Source of the DNA: Siphonodentalium dalli
Lineage: Eukaryota; Mollusca; Scaphopoda; Gadilida; Siphonodentaliidae
Length of the DNA: 64,000 nt
Direction: 5' to 3'
Assembly (NCBI GenBank): GCA_032622095.1
Contig: CP136065.1
Coordinates: forward strand, 93,687,343-93,751,342
Below the pieces are notes generated by a model, which was given only the letters and a program-made list of their open reading frames with translations, was not told the origin of the DNA and did no database searches. The translations under genes were made by a program, and so were the position numbers. Below, one piece after another: positions 34,968 through 47,978 of this stretch. Each line of letters opens with the position of its first letter. Within the stretch, counting starts at the first letter, position 1.

Positions 34968-35147
34968 AATCATATAAACACAGTTGCGCCCATTGTTGTA
35001 TGTGGACTTCTTATGGTCGCCGTTGGTATGGCAACGCTCGTGCTACCAGAAACTTACCGGAAGCCGATTCCGAATATTCTCCCCTGCAGACACAGGCAAG
35101 TCCACACAAACGAAGATAATGCTGCTAGCGCATGGGATAAAGTATGA
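34968..35147 (+). CDS. SLC22-like transporter, terminal exon: TM12 and C-terminal tail
   Basis: After acceptor catatatttattttcag the reading opens NHINTVAPIVVCGLLMVAVG, a TM12 helix, then MATLVLPETYRKPIPNIL, the conserved LLLPETxGxxLP ending of SLC22 proteins. A hydrophilic tail of about 24 residues ends DKV before TGA at 35145-35147. The join to the exon at 19594 leaves the same number of residues between TM11 and the LPET motif as in vertebrate OCT1-type proteins, so no exon is missing between them. Final residues are N-D-N-A-A-S-A-W-D-K-V, with no clear PDZ-binding motif. Confidence 0.87.
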   Translation, partial: NHINTVAPIVVCGLLMVAVGMATLVLPETYRKPIPNILPCRHRQVHTNEDNAASAWDKV

Positions 35148-35548
35148 TGTAAACATATAAGCTACCAAGGTGACGGGAAATAGAGTAAAGGAACTTGTCC
35201 CACAGTTTGAACTGAATGCAACGCGCAAACAGGGTTATGTGAATTGAGATGGGTGTAGAATTCCATAATTATATGTGGAAACGAACAGTTCGTAGTCAAC
35301 GACAGTACGCATGCGCGAATGGAAGCCGCACGTGCCGTTCGTGATCTGTTCATAGATTGAATCGCTTCGTGTGGAGCTTGTACGAGAAACACTTGGATAC
35401 AGGTTGTCCATTAAGGGTAAGGTTGTACGGTATGTTTTGCAGATATTTCGTCGTAGAAAACCATATGGTGCGAGTATACAGCTAACTACGCTGCTGTATG
35501 ATTGTAGTGATGCGACCGACATTTATCTGTAAATAGCATTATCTCGCA

Positions 35549-35560
35549 AATAAAAATAAA
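35549..35560 (+). promoter_or_regulatory. Candidate poly(A) signals of the SLC22-like gene
   Basis: Two AATAAA hexamers (35549-35554 and 35555-35560) lie about 400 bp after the stop codon, a plausible 3' UTR length. They sit just before an inserted 418-bp MITE that starts at 35587. No transcript evidence is available. Confidence 0.4.
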
Positions 35561-35586
35561 TCATACAGGTATATGAAGGCGAAATT

Positions 35587-36004
35587 AAGGGGGAGGTCAA
35601 TTGAACAATTTTGAATGGGGTTTTTCATGCAAATCTGCGGAGCAAAAGTTACAGAACTGCACATACTTCTGAGTGTGACTTGATGTGCAATTGAATTGGA
35701 AACAACAGGTATTTATCTGGCGGATCCGCTTGGTAAATTATAAAATTTTGCAATAAATATATTTTTTGAGAATGTTTTTCTGGAATTACATCACTTGGCC
35801 TACAATTGAAAAATCAATATAAAATTCAAAAATAAATACACCAACATATAATGGAACAAGTTCCAAGCGGACCCGCCAGGTAAATACCTGTTGTTTCCAA
35901 ATCCACATCAAGTCATACTCAGAGGTATGTGCAGCTCTGTAACTTTTGCTCTGCAGATTTATAAGTAAATCCCCATTCAAAATTTGTCACTTAACCTCCC
36001 CCTT
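35587..36004. mobile_element. 418-bp MITE with about 165-bp inverted arms
   Basis: Arms AAGGGGGAGGTCAATTGAAC... / ...CTTAACCTCCCCCTT continue inward to cggatccgcttgg / ccaagcggacccg. ATT flanks both ends (35584-35586, 36005-36007). Confidence 0.75.
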
Positions 36005-36194
36005 ATTGTCAGTATCGTTACATGGACTACATAAATTTTACTTCACATGTCGTTAGGTTTTGTAAAGATGCATTTGATATGCATCTGTTGGTTCATATTT
36101 TCGGACCATATTGTTTTCTGGAACGAAATGCTGCACAACATTCCGTGCAAACTTGTGAATGTGCGAACGTACCCTAATTAGGGGTGCCTAGTTT

Positions 36195-36460
36195 AACAAT
36201 TCCATGACTGGAGCTTCCTGAAGTTTTGCGAAAACCCTGTTCCAATGCAATATCTTATATATGCGAGTCTCCCATAGGGTACCTCGCATTTATAAGATAA
36301 CACATTGGCCTAACAATATTTAACTTGATCGTGTAAGACAGTGCATTATCTTATACATGAGAGTGGCTCCCTATGGGAGACTCGTATATATAAGAGAATG
36401 CTCTGGCACAGGATCTTTAATTATGCACCATCTCAGCTCCCGTCATGAAAGGGTTAAACT
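36195..36460 (+). repeat. Dispersed repeat with palindromes (copy 2 of 1036-1460)
   Basis: Shares catgactggagcttcctgaa, atgcgagtctc, ggcctaacaatattt and tataagagaatgc with the copy next to the 834-1026 exon. Confidence 0.65.
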
Positions 36461-37119
36461 TACCAATGGAACTGAAGCTGAATCTCGGACCACCAAAGTA
36501 TCATATGTGGATAATATCACATGCACACTCGATCAGTGTATATACAATGGAAATTTGTGATATTTATGTTATAGTTTGGTGATATTTATGTCAACTATAT
36601 AACTAGAACATGCGTTCTATACTTATTCTCCATGGTCCTCCTCGGGGTCAGTTTAGAATAGACAGGTTGCGAACAACAAATTCCCGTTCAAACGATAACG
36701 GCAATCACGAGAAACACACATTCCTTGTGACCTACGTCACATTATTTTGATTCTTTTGATGTCGAGATAGGATTTATCATGCCTTCCGTATTGACTGTAC
36801 GGCAAGTTTCAAACCACAATTACCAGAATATAAAATAAGTATGTGGGGAAATATGGTACTATGGATTTTACATATTGTATTAATTGAACACACGTGAGCT
36901 TCAGTATTTAACTCGCCCTTTTTTTTTGACATGGTGTAATCGAAATGTATGGAAGATTGATATTGATGTTTTTCTTGCACCCCGACCATAACATATAGCA
37001 GGTTCTGTAAAAACCGAAATATAAAGCAGATACACCTCTGTTCATGTTGCCCTGCTAATGTGCTATGATGCGGTTGTTCCTGCTGAATTGCCATGATGCT
37101 GTTAGGACAACATGATGCT

Positions 37120-37415
37120 GTTAACAAAAAGTACCGTTATATTTTATTAATTTGTCTATTTCACGGTGTTCCGATATTCTTAACATATACAGGAAAGACC
37201 ATTATGCGTATATCAAACATTCGAAAACATATTTATTGCGAAAGAATGTAATATCTGTTGTATTAGATGTTGAAAATCGACTATAATCAATATGGTTATT
37301 AACGTCGTTTTAGAAACACCAGCGCAGACATTATAATATATTTCAAAAATATATAATTATGTTCTTGAACCGCTAAAATGACAAGTTTAGAAAAATAACG
37401 GTACTTTTTCGTAAC
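37120..37415. mobile_element. Small inverted-repeat element, about 296 bp
   Basis: gttaacaaaaagtaccgtta and taacggtactttttcgtaac form its ends. No target duplication was established. Confidence 0.6.
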
Positions 37416-38099
37416 GGTATCAGTTTGCCCTACCCGAATCATAGCAATTCAGAAGGACCACCGGCACCATAGCATATTAGCAGCACCACTTGGCCAGGGG
37501 TGAGATATTCGTCCCCAACATATACATGTACATCTGACCTTCTTCGTCTAACCAATTGACCAATGAAGACCTAATTTCGATCGAATCTGACACAGTTCTT
37601 GCCATACACTACCCATGTATAACTCAATTACCATTACCCGTGTCCCAGATACAACTGTCTTTCGAACACGAACTATAAGTCGCTGACTGCGAAATCGAAA
37701 CATGAAAGTATGTAGTGGCGTTTTCGCTCATTCCACAACTTGACGTTAACCGATTGAAAGTGAACTTGTTTTTCTAAACCTGCCTATTACCAAGAGTCCT
37801 GCCAGTGGTACTTGTATCTGGAGTTTTATAGCCAAACATCCCTATAATGTCGGTATATTTTCGAATTAACCATGATGATGGCCTAACATGCACATTATAT
37901 ATAGAACGTTAGAAATTATCAGAGCCATGGCGACTTAACAGACCGAGACGACTTACCAGCAACCTATCTATACGACATGATGATAAGTGGATCAGATCAT
38001 GCCTTGGTGGACAGTCTTCTCCTGTTATGAGTCATACGTGTATCTTCCCTTTGCTGTCAGTTTATGTTCCATGTCTTTCCTTTGCTGTCGGGAATGTGC

Positions 38100-39700
38100 A
38101 TTTTCTTGACTTACTACGGTATGTAACATGACTATTGCTCTGTATAATATGCAATGGTCATCCCACAAAACCATAGCAAAACAGAAGAACGAACAAGACA
38201 AAAAACATCATGCGAGGCGACAAGGGTCCAGGCTACTCTGCCTGTGTCTTCGCCGTTTCGTCGAACCAACGCACCATGTCTTGGTTTGGTATTTGTGCAC
38301 CCTGTTTTTGTTATAGACGGCATCCCCTTTGCTATTGCATCGTTATAAACTACAAACATATGGATCATGTTACATTATGATTAATCTGTCCTTTGTGGTC
38401 TGGATATATAGAATATATAATTGCATGGCTTACTAGGGTATGTAACATGACTATTGTTCTATATACTACGCAATGGTCATCTCACAAAACCATAGCAAAA
38501 CAACAGCCTCGAGATGATTAATGAGACGACAAAGCGACTTTATAATCTGGCCCGACTTCGAAACTTGGTCGAACTATGTGATGTACTTGTGCACAATGTC
38601 CTCGTTTATCGGTGTCGATACCCCCTTTGGTGTGTCACTTGGTGAACCCCGTGTATGAGTACTTGCCTTGATGTCGGATATGCGCATTTGCATGACTTAC
38701 TAGGGTATGTAACATGACTATTGTTGTATACATTATGCAATGGTCATCTCACAAAACCATAGCAAAACAGCAGACCGATCATAGAAACCGCATTACATAA
38801 GACGACCAGACGACTTTAAAATCTGGCCCCGACTTCGAAATTTAGTCGAACTGAGGGATGTATTTGTGCACCATGCCCCCGTTTATCAGAGTCGACATCC
38901 CCCCTGTTGTGTCACTGTCTTGTTGATCCTCACGTGTGAGTCCTCTTTCGTTATCCTCATCGTGGTCATGCACATTGCATGACTTACTAGGGTATGTAAC
39001 ATGACTATTGTTCGATACATTATGCAATGGTCATATTACAAAACCATAGTAAAACAGCACAACAGTAAGAAAAACCGCATACATAAGCCCAGCAAGCGAC
39101 TATATAATCTGGCCCCGACTTCGAAATTTAGTGGAACTTGCATATATGTATTTGTGCAACATGTCCTCGTTTATCAGAGTCGACATCCCTTTTGTTATGT
39201 CACGTGATGTTATTCTTGTACATGTGAGGGTTATCTTTCCTTGCAATCAAGTATGCGCATTTGCGTGACTTACTAGGGTATGTAACATGACTATTGTTCT
39301 AAATACTATACAATGGTCATCTCACAAAACCATAGCAAAACAGCAGAACGACAAGAGAAACGGCATCACATTAGACTGTACCAGCTTATTAATCTCCCTA
39401 AATCGTCGCCATTTCATCGAACCAACTGTGACATGTGCACACTTGTCTTGGTTATTAGAACCAACAAACTACTTGCCATGATATTATAAACCATCAACAT
39501 GTATGATGTTCTCCTTTTATGACTTCGTCCTTATTGGTCGGGGAGTGTACAGTTGTATTGTGTGGCTTACTGCAAAATGTAACATGACAATTGTAGCGGT
39601 CATCTCAAGAAACCATAGAAAACCACGCAGGTCAGATTCACGCGTGGGGGTGATGTGGTTTGTTCCAGTCGTATCAGGTGTTCCAGGCCATTGACACAAA
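38100..39700 (+). repeat. Tandem array of about 280-bp units with a hairpin core, part 1
   Basis: The core gacttactagggtatgtaac, then atgactattgtt, a 10-14 base spacer, then gcaatggtcatctcacaaaa and ccatagcaaaacagc, occurs near 38119, 38439, 38706, 38993 and 39277, with a variant near 39577. Between cores, variable segments recur (gtttatc-gagtcgacatcccc, tttataatctggccc, cttcgaaatttagtcgaac). Confidence 0.85.
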
Positions 39701-40429
39701 TAAGAAGGTTCGTGTTGTAAACGGCAAACTTCAAACTTGGGTCGCTATTAGATACCGACCGTCGGTTGATTTACATGATCGCCATGGGTTCTCGTTGGGT
39801 AGAGACTGAGTTAGACCTTTCAGAGTTCATGGAATAACTTTAAACTAAAGGCATGGACGACAAGCTAATGAATATATAGTCGCACATCTGCCGCCTTATA
39901 CCGGTATGTTAACAAGACACCCGAAAGGGCCGAAACTGATATTAAAATATCCACCAAAAATCACCTTCGAAAACAATTGAAGTCCCGTTCAACCATTTCT
40001 ACATCAAATACTCATTGACAAGCATTTCCCACAGTAAATGTTCAGATATTAAGCTCAAGAAACACCATATGTCGTCTGTTGAACTTATTATTTCCCACCA
40101 ATATTAGTTATGTTTCTGCCTGTCGTCGGCTTTTGTTACCTGAATACCCATCAAAATGAAAAATGGACCACTCCATGGTATACTTGTATAACTGAATGGG
40201 AATATCCATTAGAAATGGTTAACTTGAGAAGCGAGCTGTGCCGAGGCAGCATAGTCTCACAATTCACTGGTTTGTCATTGACACATACTCATTGTACCAT
40301 GATAATTTTTCGCGACGTCGCTCTATAGCTGTCGTTCAACTTTCGTCAGACTTTCGCGTGGGTATATCATGCGGTGATTTCGCACAATCCAAATTTGAAG
40401 TTTGCCATTGTACTATCTAATCCTCCCCA

Positions 40430-40550
40430 ATATCAACACAAACATCGACATCAACAACGGGACACATATCATTACCGTCTAAGTTTCACAACAACTTACA
40501 TCGACATCAACATTGGAACGCATATCATTACCGTCAAAGTTTCACAAAAA
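40430..40550 (+). repeat. Two-copy short tandem repeat
   Basis: acatcgacatcaaca, then acatatcattaccgtc and aagtttcacaa, appears twice, about 57 bp apart. Confidence 0.8.
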
Positions 40551-40767
40551 AGTGGACTCAGAGTACAATCACAATCCACGTGTGTTTCTGTGGTTTTGTA
40601 AACAAACAACAAATTATCTAAATCGCGACCGCGGACTCTCTGAAAATACAGGACGCAAGTTTATGCGTATTGTAAGATTACTGTTGAATTTAATGTTTTA
40701 CCACAACGGTCATCTTACAAAACCACAGAAACACACGTGGATTGTGATTGTACTCTGAGTCCACTTT
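40548..40767. mobile_element. Hairpin MITE with about 55-bp perfect arms
   Basis: aaaagtggactcagagtaca...cacgtgtgtttctgtggttt and its reverse complement enclose about 108 bp. A diverged relative of the right half is at 41520-41650. The arm end gtcatcttacaaaaccac matches the core of the 280-bp array. Confidence 0.8.
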
Positions 40768-41039
40768 TCTCAGGAAGTCGATAGCAAGTGACCCTCGATC
40801 GAGGGGTAACGGCCACGCACACAATGAAGTTCAGCTATACGTAATACTGACGACGAAACATAAATAAAGAAACCGGTATGACATGTAAGAGCTCAGATAA
40901 AACACGGAAACGACAACATTATTCACAGACGATATCGTGATGGTCACCAAAACCATCGATAACTTCGGTTAGACAACATGATGAAATATATGTACACATA
41001 TTAAATTGTGCTGTAGTTGAGCCGGATGCCCTCGTTTAT

Positions 41040-42900
41040 CAGAGTCGACATCCCTTTTGTTATGTAACGTGATGTTCTTGTACATTTGTGGATCCACGTT
41101 TATTGCGGTCAGGTATGCGCATTTGCATGGCTTACTAGGGTATGTAACATGACTATTGTTCTATACATTATGCAATGGTCATCCCACAAAACCATAGCAA
41201 AACAGAAGAACGAATCTCTCTCAAGTAGTGGTCGGGTGTGTACAGTTGCATTGTATGCCTTAATGCGGTGTGTATAGTGACTATTGTGTTCTATGCAATG
41301 ATAATCTCACAAAACTATAGCAAAACACGCAAGTCATATTCATGTGTGGAATTGTTTGTCCAGACGGACCAAGGCAATCGACACTAATAAGAATAAGATT
41401 CAGATTGTAAAACAGCAAACTTCAAACTTGAGTTAAATTTTCGCAACATCGCCCAAAAGCTGTCGTTCGAGTTACAGTTTCACAACAAACAAGCAACAAA
41501 TAATCGCGACTGTTGACTCTCTGAAAAGAAAGGACGCAAGTTTATGCGTATTGTAAGATTACTGTTGAAGTTTAATGTTTTCACACAACAGTCATCTTAC
41601 AAAACCGCAGAAACACACGTGGATCATGGTTGTACTCTGAGTCCATTTTGCACAGGAAACCACAATATATAGCGAGTGACCATCAATCGGTGGAGGGTAA
41701 CGGCCACGCACACAATGAAGTACAGCTACACGTAATACTGACGACGAAAAACAAATAAAGAAACCGCTATGACATGTAAGAGCTCAGATATCACGGAAAC
41801 GACAATATTGTTCACGGACTAGATCGTGATGGTCACCAAAGCCATCGGTAACCTCCTTTAGACAACATGGCGAAGTGCATGTTAAATGCGGGTTTCTATT
41901 CTAATACTTTTATATATTGTCGGGACACAAAACAATGACTGACATCTTTCGAGCAATGAACTACTACTGATAAGAAATGCGAATAGGGTACAATACGTTA
42001 CAAGAATTTGGGTTCTGATTTAACAGTTATCGTTTTGCCATATCCGTAGTTACGACAACGGTTTAGTGAAGCCAAGTATGGGCATACGAGCTGTGCGTGC
42101 AATCATCTAGCCTACCAAGACTGATAAGTTCGAAACTTAGTCGAACCAGGCGATGTCAGTGTTCACCATGCCCGTTTACCCGAGTCGACACCCCCTTTGT
42201 TGTGTCATTTGGTGATCCTCACGTATGAGTCCTCTTTCCTTGTAGTCGGGTATACGCATCTGCGTGACTGACTAGAGTATGTGACATGACTATTGTTATG
42301 TACATTATACAATGGTCATCTCACAAAACCATACCAAGTCAGCAGAAAGATCAGAGAATCACGATTAATGAGACGACCAGTCGACTTCATAATCTGGCCC
42401 CGATTTAGAAATTTAGTCGAACCAAGCGTTGCATCTGAGCAGCATGTCCTCGTTGATCACGTGTGTTCTTGTACATGCGTGGACCACTTTCCTTGTTGCC
42501 AGGTATGTGCATTTGCATGGCTTACTATGGTATGTAGCATGACTATTGTTCTATATATGCAATGGTCATGTCACAAAACCATAGTAAAGCTGCAGAACGA
42601 CAAGAGAAACAGCATCACATTACCAACTTCATAATCTCTCTCAATCGTTTACATTGTATCGAAACAACTGTGATATCCATGTCATGACTCCGTCGTTAGT
42701 CGTCTGTGAGTGTACAGTTGCATTGGATGGCTTACTGTGGAATGTAACATGACTATTGTTCTATACAATGGTCATCTCACAAAACCTTAGCAAAACACGC
42801 AGGTCACATTCACATTGATTTGTTTTGTTCCAGTCGTAGCAGGTGTTCCCGGCCACCGACACCAATAACAAGTTTCAGACTGTAAAATGGCAAACTTCAG
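41040..42900 (+). repeat. Array of about 280-bp hairpin-core units, part 2
   Basis: Further cores near 41140, 41268, 42279, 42530 and 42738. One tandem block (about 40620-40990 / 41510-41880) repeats gactctctgaaaa, acgcaagtttatgcgtattg and cggccacgcacacaatgaag. Confidence 0.8.
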
Positions 42901-43721
42901 ACTTGTTTCGCTGTTAGATACCGACGGTCAGTTGATTTACATGAACGTCAGACGTTCTCGTTGTTGGAGACTTGTTTTGACCTTTCAGAGTTCATGGAAT
43001 AACTTTAACGTTATATATAACAAGGAATACAATTCAATGCATATATAGACATTAAAATTTATACCAAAAATCGCCTTTGAACGCAAAGGAATTTTCATTT
43101 AATCCTTCTGCACCAAATACTCATTTACGAGTAGTTCCAATAGGAAATGTTCAGATAATAAGTTCAACAAATAGGTCGTTTGTTTAACTTATAACTGAAA
43201 ATTTCCAACCAACGAAATTGAATGATTAAGTATATAACGGTATTCAATCTGAATAATAAGTGTCACGCGTTGTTCCATTATATATCTGAATGTAGCTTTT
43301 CGATATAATACAATCGTGAGGGGATAACCGGAGCCACTACTAAATGTAGATATTTCAGATATATTCCTTCCTTATTAGAATGATTATATTGTCGAAATAT
43401 AACGGAGCTATTCAGAAATAAAAAAAATAAAGAAAATGTGTTAATACATTTCACCTCATGGAGAAATATTTTGTTTATATTATTAAAGAGCCGAAAGCGT
43501 TTTTAAAGAGCGTATTTAGTCAAATATACGATTAAATACGTTGGGATTAAATCAGGATTCTAATTTTGATATATATATAATCACGTGGTAGTTGCGATCC
43601 CAATTTTACACCAATCGCAATATATATAATCGTTAAAAACGATTATGTATTTAGATATTCACACGTGTGCGAATTAGGTGGTCAAAGTGACCTTTGTATG
43701 GTTTTTGATTAAAATTCAATT

Positions 43722-44345
43722 TGGCATATATTTTATATAATGTGATATGTGGGATCGAAAATTAAGTGGATTTTTAAGTCTGATATGCATGTGACAGAAT
43801 ACGTACCTTTATATTTGTTTTCTTTGAAATATAAATAAATGTCATCAAACGAGTTTCATAAAGATTAGTTGTGTTTTCTGGAAAGAGAACCCCTATATTT
43901 ACAAACAAATGTGCAGATAAATGTATGGTACACCGTACAAGCACAGGTACATACGAGGAAACAAATAAGTAAGGAATTGTGTGTCATGATGTAAGCTGCT
44001 TGCACGTGTGTTGCTGAGTATCGTGCGACGACTATTGCTCCTCTTCGCTACGCAATGGTCATCTCACAAAACCACACTAACACACGTGGTTACGACATAT
44101 CTCCTGGTCAATTCGACAACAAAGAGTAACACGTACACGAATCCCCAATACATGTAGCCTATATTAGATCCTGCATTGAATCTCTACTCCGGCTACGTTA
44201 AACTTGTGTTATAGTGCCTGGATGTGTAACGGTTTTAATAACGTCGAAAAAAAAATAGATTTACAAACGCTCTTTATATTTACAATATCAGGAGTAGCCT
44301 AATGTGGAACGCTCTTTATTTATGCTCAGGTCCCGAAGTCGGGAC
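43722..44345 (+). repeat. Direct repeat flanking a foldback, left copy
   Basis: ggcatatattttatataatg, aacgagtttcataaa, tgtgttttctgg-aagagaac, gcgacgactattgctcctct and ggaacgctctttatttatgc are all repeated in order at 47979-49072. Confidence 0.85.
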
Positions 44346-44586
44346 CCGAACAGTCTTTAATCACTTAGCAATGTCCCCGGACTCAATTTGTTGATGTTAT
44401 GTTATGTTTGGTCCCATATGATCAATTGGGAAATTTGGTAAAGTAATGTAATTGTTCGACCAAAAACGTGTTTGGGGGAGGGTAGCTAAAATCCATTATT
44501 TCGCAAACCGTTCAAAACGTCTGTTAACTTCTTTCTTCAGATTGCTTGTCAGATAACTGCTACACCATACGGATTAAATATTTTGG

Positions 44587-47276
44587 CATTATCACTGTCG
44601 GATACCCGTTTAGGTTCGTACATTTCAAGATGGCGGCGCCCAGTAAACAAGATAAACTGTAAGTGTATATATTGTCGCCAAGCATCAATTAGCGACATCT
44701 TTCGGTGATACACCTTTAAACAGTTATGTAGGAATTTGTATGCCCAACACCTACGTAACATGCCTTTCGCATGACATGCATGTGAATTGTTGTATTTGGC
44801 GTGTCAAGTCGTCATAATTTTTCAAAATTTTATCGAGGCGGCGAAATGTTCGTTTTTTCGTAATTTTTTGGCCCTGGGCTCATGGATCCGCAAATTTATG
44901 TATTGTTGTGGGTAGATTAGGTTACCACACACCTTCGGAATGCAAAACCGGGGATATTTTTATTGTCTAACTCCGAAAAACGACCTTTGAAAATTTAAAA
45001 ATGTTCAGGTTCAGATTCGCAATATTCCCGATGATTTTGTTTAGGTTCAGACACAATTTTCGTTCGGGTTTGGACAAATTTCGTTCAGGTTCGGACAATT
45101 TTCGTTCAGGTTCGGACGCATCAAAACCTTACCTAGAAATGACATGCCGATGTGCAGTCGCATTCTTATTGTGCGTGTTATTTACGAACATGCATTGTTA
45201 TATCTAAATATGTCAGCTGAAATTTCCAAATATAGGTGATAAATTCTCCGAATTAATGGGACAAAAGCCACATTTAAATATTCTCGAGCAATGTTGGCTA
45301 TACACCAGCTAGTGGGGAATGAAATTACATTGCCATATTACATATGAGCAACAGTGGTAGTATTAGTTATATTCTACAATATCGGGGGTACATGGATATT
45401 TAATACCTGGTTCTCGATTTTGAACTCCGAGGCGGAGCCAAGGTGTTACAAAAAGAGACATCCGGGTATTAAATCTCCATGTATCCCACGATGTTGACGG
45501 GGATAACGATTTTGTCCCCACATCAATAGCTACCATGTGGTGTGCTTTTCATAGGTTATCAGATAAATTCACACCAATCAGCACCAATAAGAATAACTCA
45601 GTAGCAGACCTATCGATCCTGTGTTAGGTGACGTCAAGCTCATCGTGCTAGATCAACGTCACGATTGGTGAAACTGCTAGTTCAAGGGTCATTCATATAA
45701 CCCCGATGTTTCACGTGCTCTTACACCCCCACTGTCAAGAGTTACGGAGGACATGGTGCATGATTTAAACGTGACGTTGTTGTCAATCAGATTGGCTAGT
45801 TACAACCGGGTGTGGGGACAAGTTTTTTTGTTATATATGTTTCCCTATGAAATAACCGTAATTTTAAATGACATACGATGCGCTCCCTTTCGCCAGGACC
45901 TGGGCATGGATAACACTTTCCAAACGTTGCTTAGATATTGTTATCTCACTGTAGATACTTCTGTTTAAAAAAAGGTAAACAATTATTGGCGCGTGTATTA
46001 TCAATGGAACTACGCGAAATTCCGCAGAAGATTGAAAATAGTTCATTACTGCGATAAGTTCTAAAGAAAAACAAATGATCCCGTTTTATCACGTATTCAG
46101 TTGTTATTTGTTAATTGGGTTTCTGGGTGTAATATTTAACCATTGGGTAGGCACTATTCTTTTAGGCGCAAGTAGGAAATTTTCCACCAAAATTTAGTGA
46201 TGCTTAATTTGCCAACGGAAACAGCTGATATTGTTTGCATTAGTTTCGCTACTTCGGCGTCTAAATTCTTGTTTCGATATAGACAAATACTTGTAGTTTT
46301 GCAGAATTGCTTACCTGCTTAAGCATAACATATTAAAGAGAACACCTATCGTTTCTCGAATAATATATTCCTGAAATATCACCGCTCGTGAAGATTCGCA
46401 TATTAGGTATTATTCGGCAAACCATATAGGTATTCTCTATGTTCGCATAGCGCCGAATAGAACGCAACATGTTCGGGCTCTAATTAATATTCCTGTACAA
46501 TAGTCGTGTGACAATTGGTTTAACTTGTAACTGGATTCAACATTTAGAAATGAGGCAAAACACATAAGGCTTATATTGAAAAGATAGCTGCTAAAACAAA
46601 ATGAAATACAACTGTTATTACTGATCTTTCGGAAGTGAAATTATTCAACATGCCACGTGTATCGACGTTCCCCATTGATCGTATTTTTACGAATAGAAGA
46701 TAATCAAAACGCACAAAAACGCAATAAGAACGCGACTGCACATCGACATGTCACTTCTATGCGAGGTTTTTGATGCGTCCGAACCTGAACGAAATTTGTC
46801 CGAACCCGAACGAAAATTGTGTCTGAACCTGAATCAAAATCATCGGGAATATTGCGAATCTGAACCTGAACATTTTTTTTATTTTCAAAGGTCGTTTTTC
46901 GGAGTTAGACAATAAAAATATCGCCGATTTTGCATTCCAAAGATGTGTGGTAACATAATCTACCCATAACAATACATAAATTTGCGGATCCATGAGCCCA
47001 TGCAGGGCCAAAAAATTACGATAAAGCGAACATTTCGCCGCTTCGATAAAATTTCGAAAAATTATGACGACTTGACACGCCAAATACAACAATTCACATG
47101 CCTGTCATGCGAAAGGCATGTTACGTAGGTGTTGGGCATACAAATTCCTACATAACTTTTTAAAGGTGTATCACCGAAAGATGTCGTAAATTGATGCTTG
47201 GAGACAATATATACACTTACCGTTTATCTTGTTTACTGGGCGACGCCATCTTGAACGTGTATCAGACAGTGATTAT
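44587..47276. mobile_element. 2.7-kb foldback with about 590-bp arms
   Basis: The left arm (44587-45180) and right arm (46707-47276) are inverted copies through ttcaagatggcg, ccagtaaacaagataaac, gacatctttcggtgatacac, aaaatttta-cga-gcggcgaaat and cgaacctgaacgaaa. The core is about 1.5 kb without a recognisable transposase. Outer termini and target duplication are not sharply defined. Confidence 0.8.
44630..44658 (+). other. Candidate short first coding exon in the left arm (mirror at 47221-47249, minus)
   Basis: Both arms keep AAGATGGCG at a possible start. Reading gives MAAPSKQDKL in the left arm and MASPSKQDKR in the right, each followed at once by GTAAGT. An ATG with a YY1-like AAGATGGCGGC context and a consensus donor looks like a transcription start plus first exon carried by the element. 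No downstream exon was found. Confidence 0.3.
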
Positions 47277-47978
47277 AGCAACACCGATTTGAATTATGTT
47301 TGAAAAATAATATTTTTGTGAAAAAGAGCGATTTTTCAGTAAAAAATAAATGTTTCCGCTCCAAATGGTAGGAAAATCTAAATTAACCAACACTTTGTTC
47401 ATATCAAGTAGGGGTATGGTGTGATATTGTCATTATAACCCCAACAATATTGGCCAATAGGTCAGGACATAGCCACATGGCTCGCTTTACCAAAATCGTC
47501 AATTTTTGGAACAGGTCACTAGTGGGTATCGTTTGTCAATAGCCACCACCAATTCCGTTATTTTTCACTATCGTTTTATTCAAAAGTATATATTTCTCCT
47601 TAGAAAAAGTTTGGTTTAACTTGTTCTACCGTGGTATGGGTATCTCGAAAACTAGAGCTCTTTTACAATTTGGCCGCTGCACTACTATAATTCATAACCA
47701 TTTGGAACGTCTGTGTCTCAGAAGGTGCCCATAGAGTAATAGAACGTAGCTGAAATAATATAAGCATTTCCCCCGTTTCGCTCCAAGAATGCTACATAAT
47801 TCAAACTAAGATACAGAGTTATTCCCCTTTCATTGAAAAAAAATAGACTTTGCAGTACAGTCCAGATGAAACTTAAGCACAGAAAACACATCGGTACCTC
47901 AACAAAAACAACATGTTCACAGTTTATTACACCGGATAATACAATGTTTTGGAGCTTCCTCTTTCAAATTGTATATCA

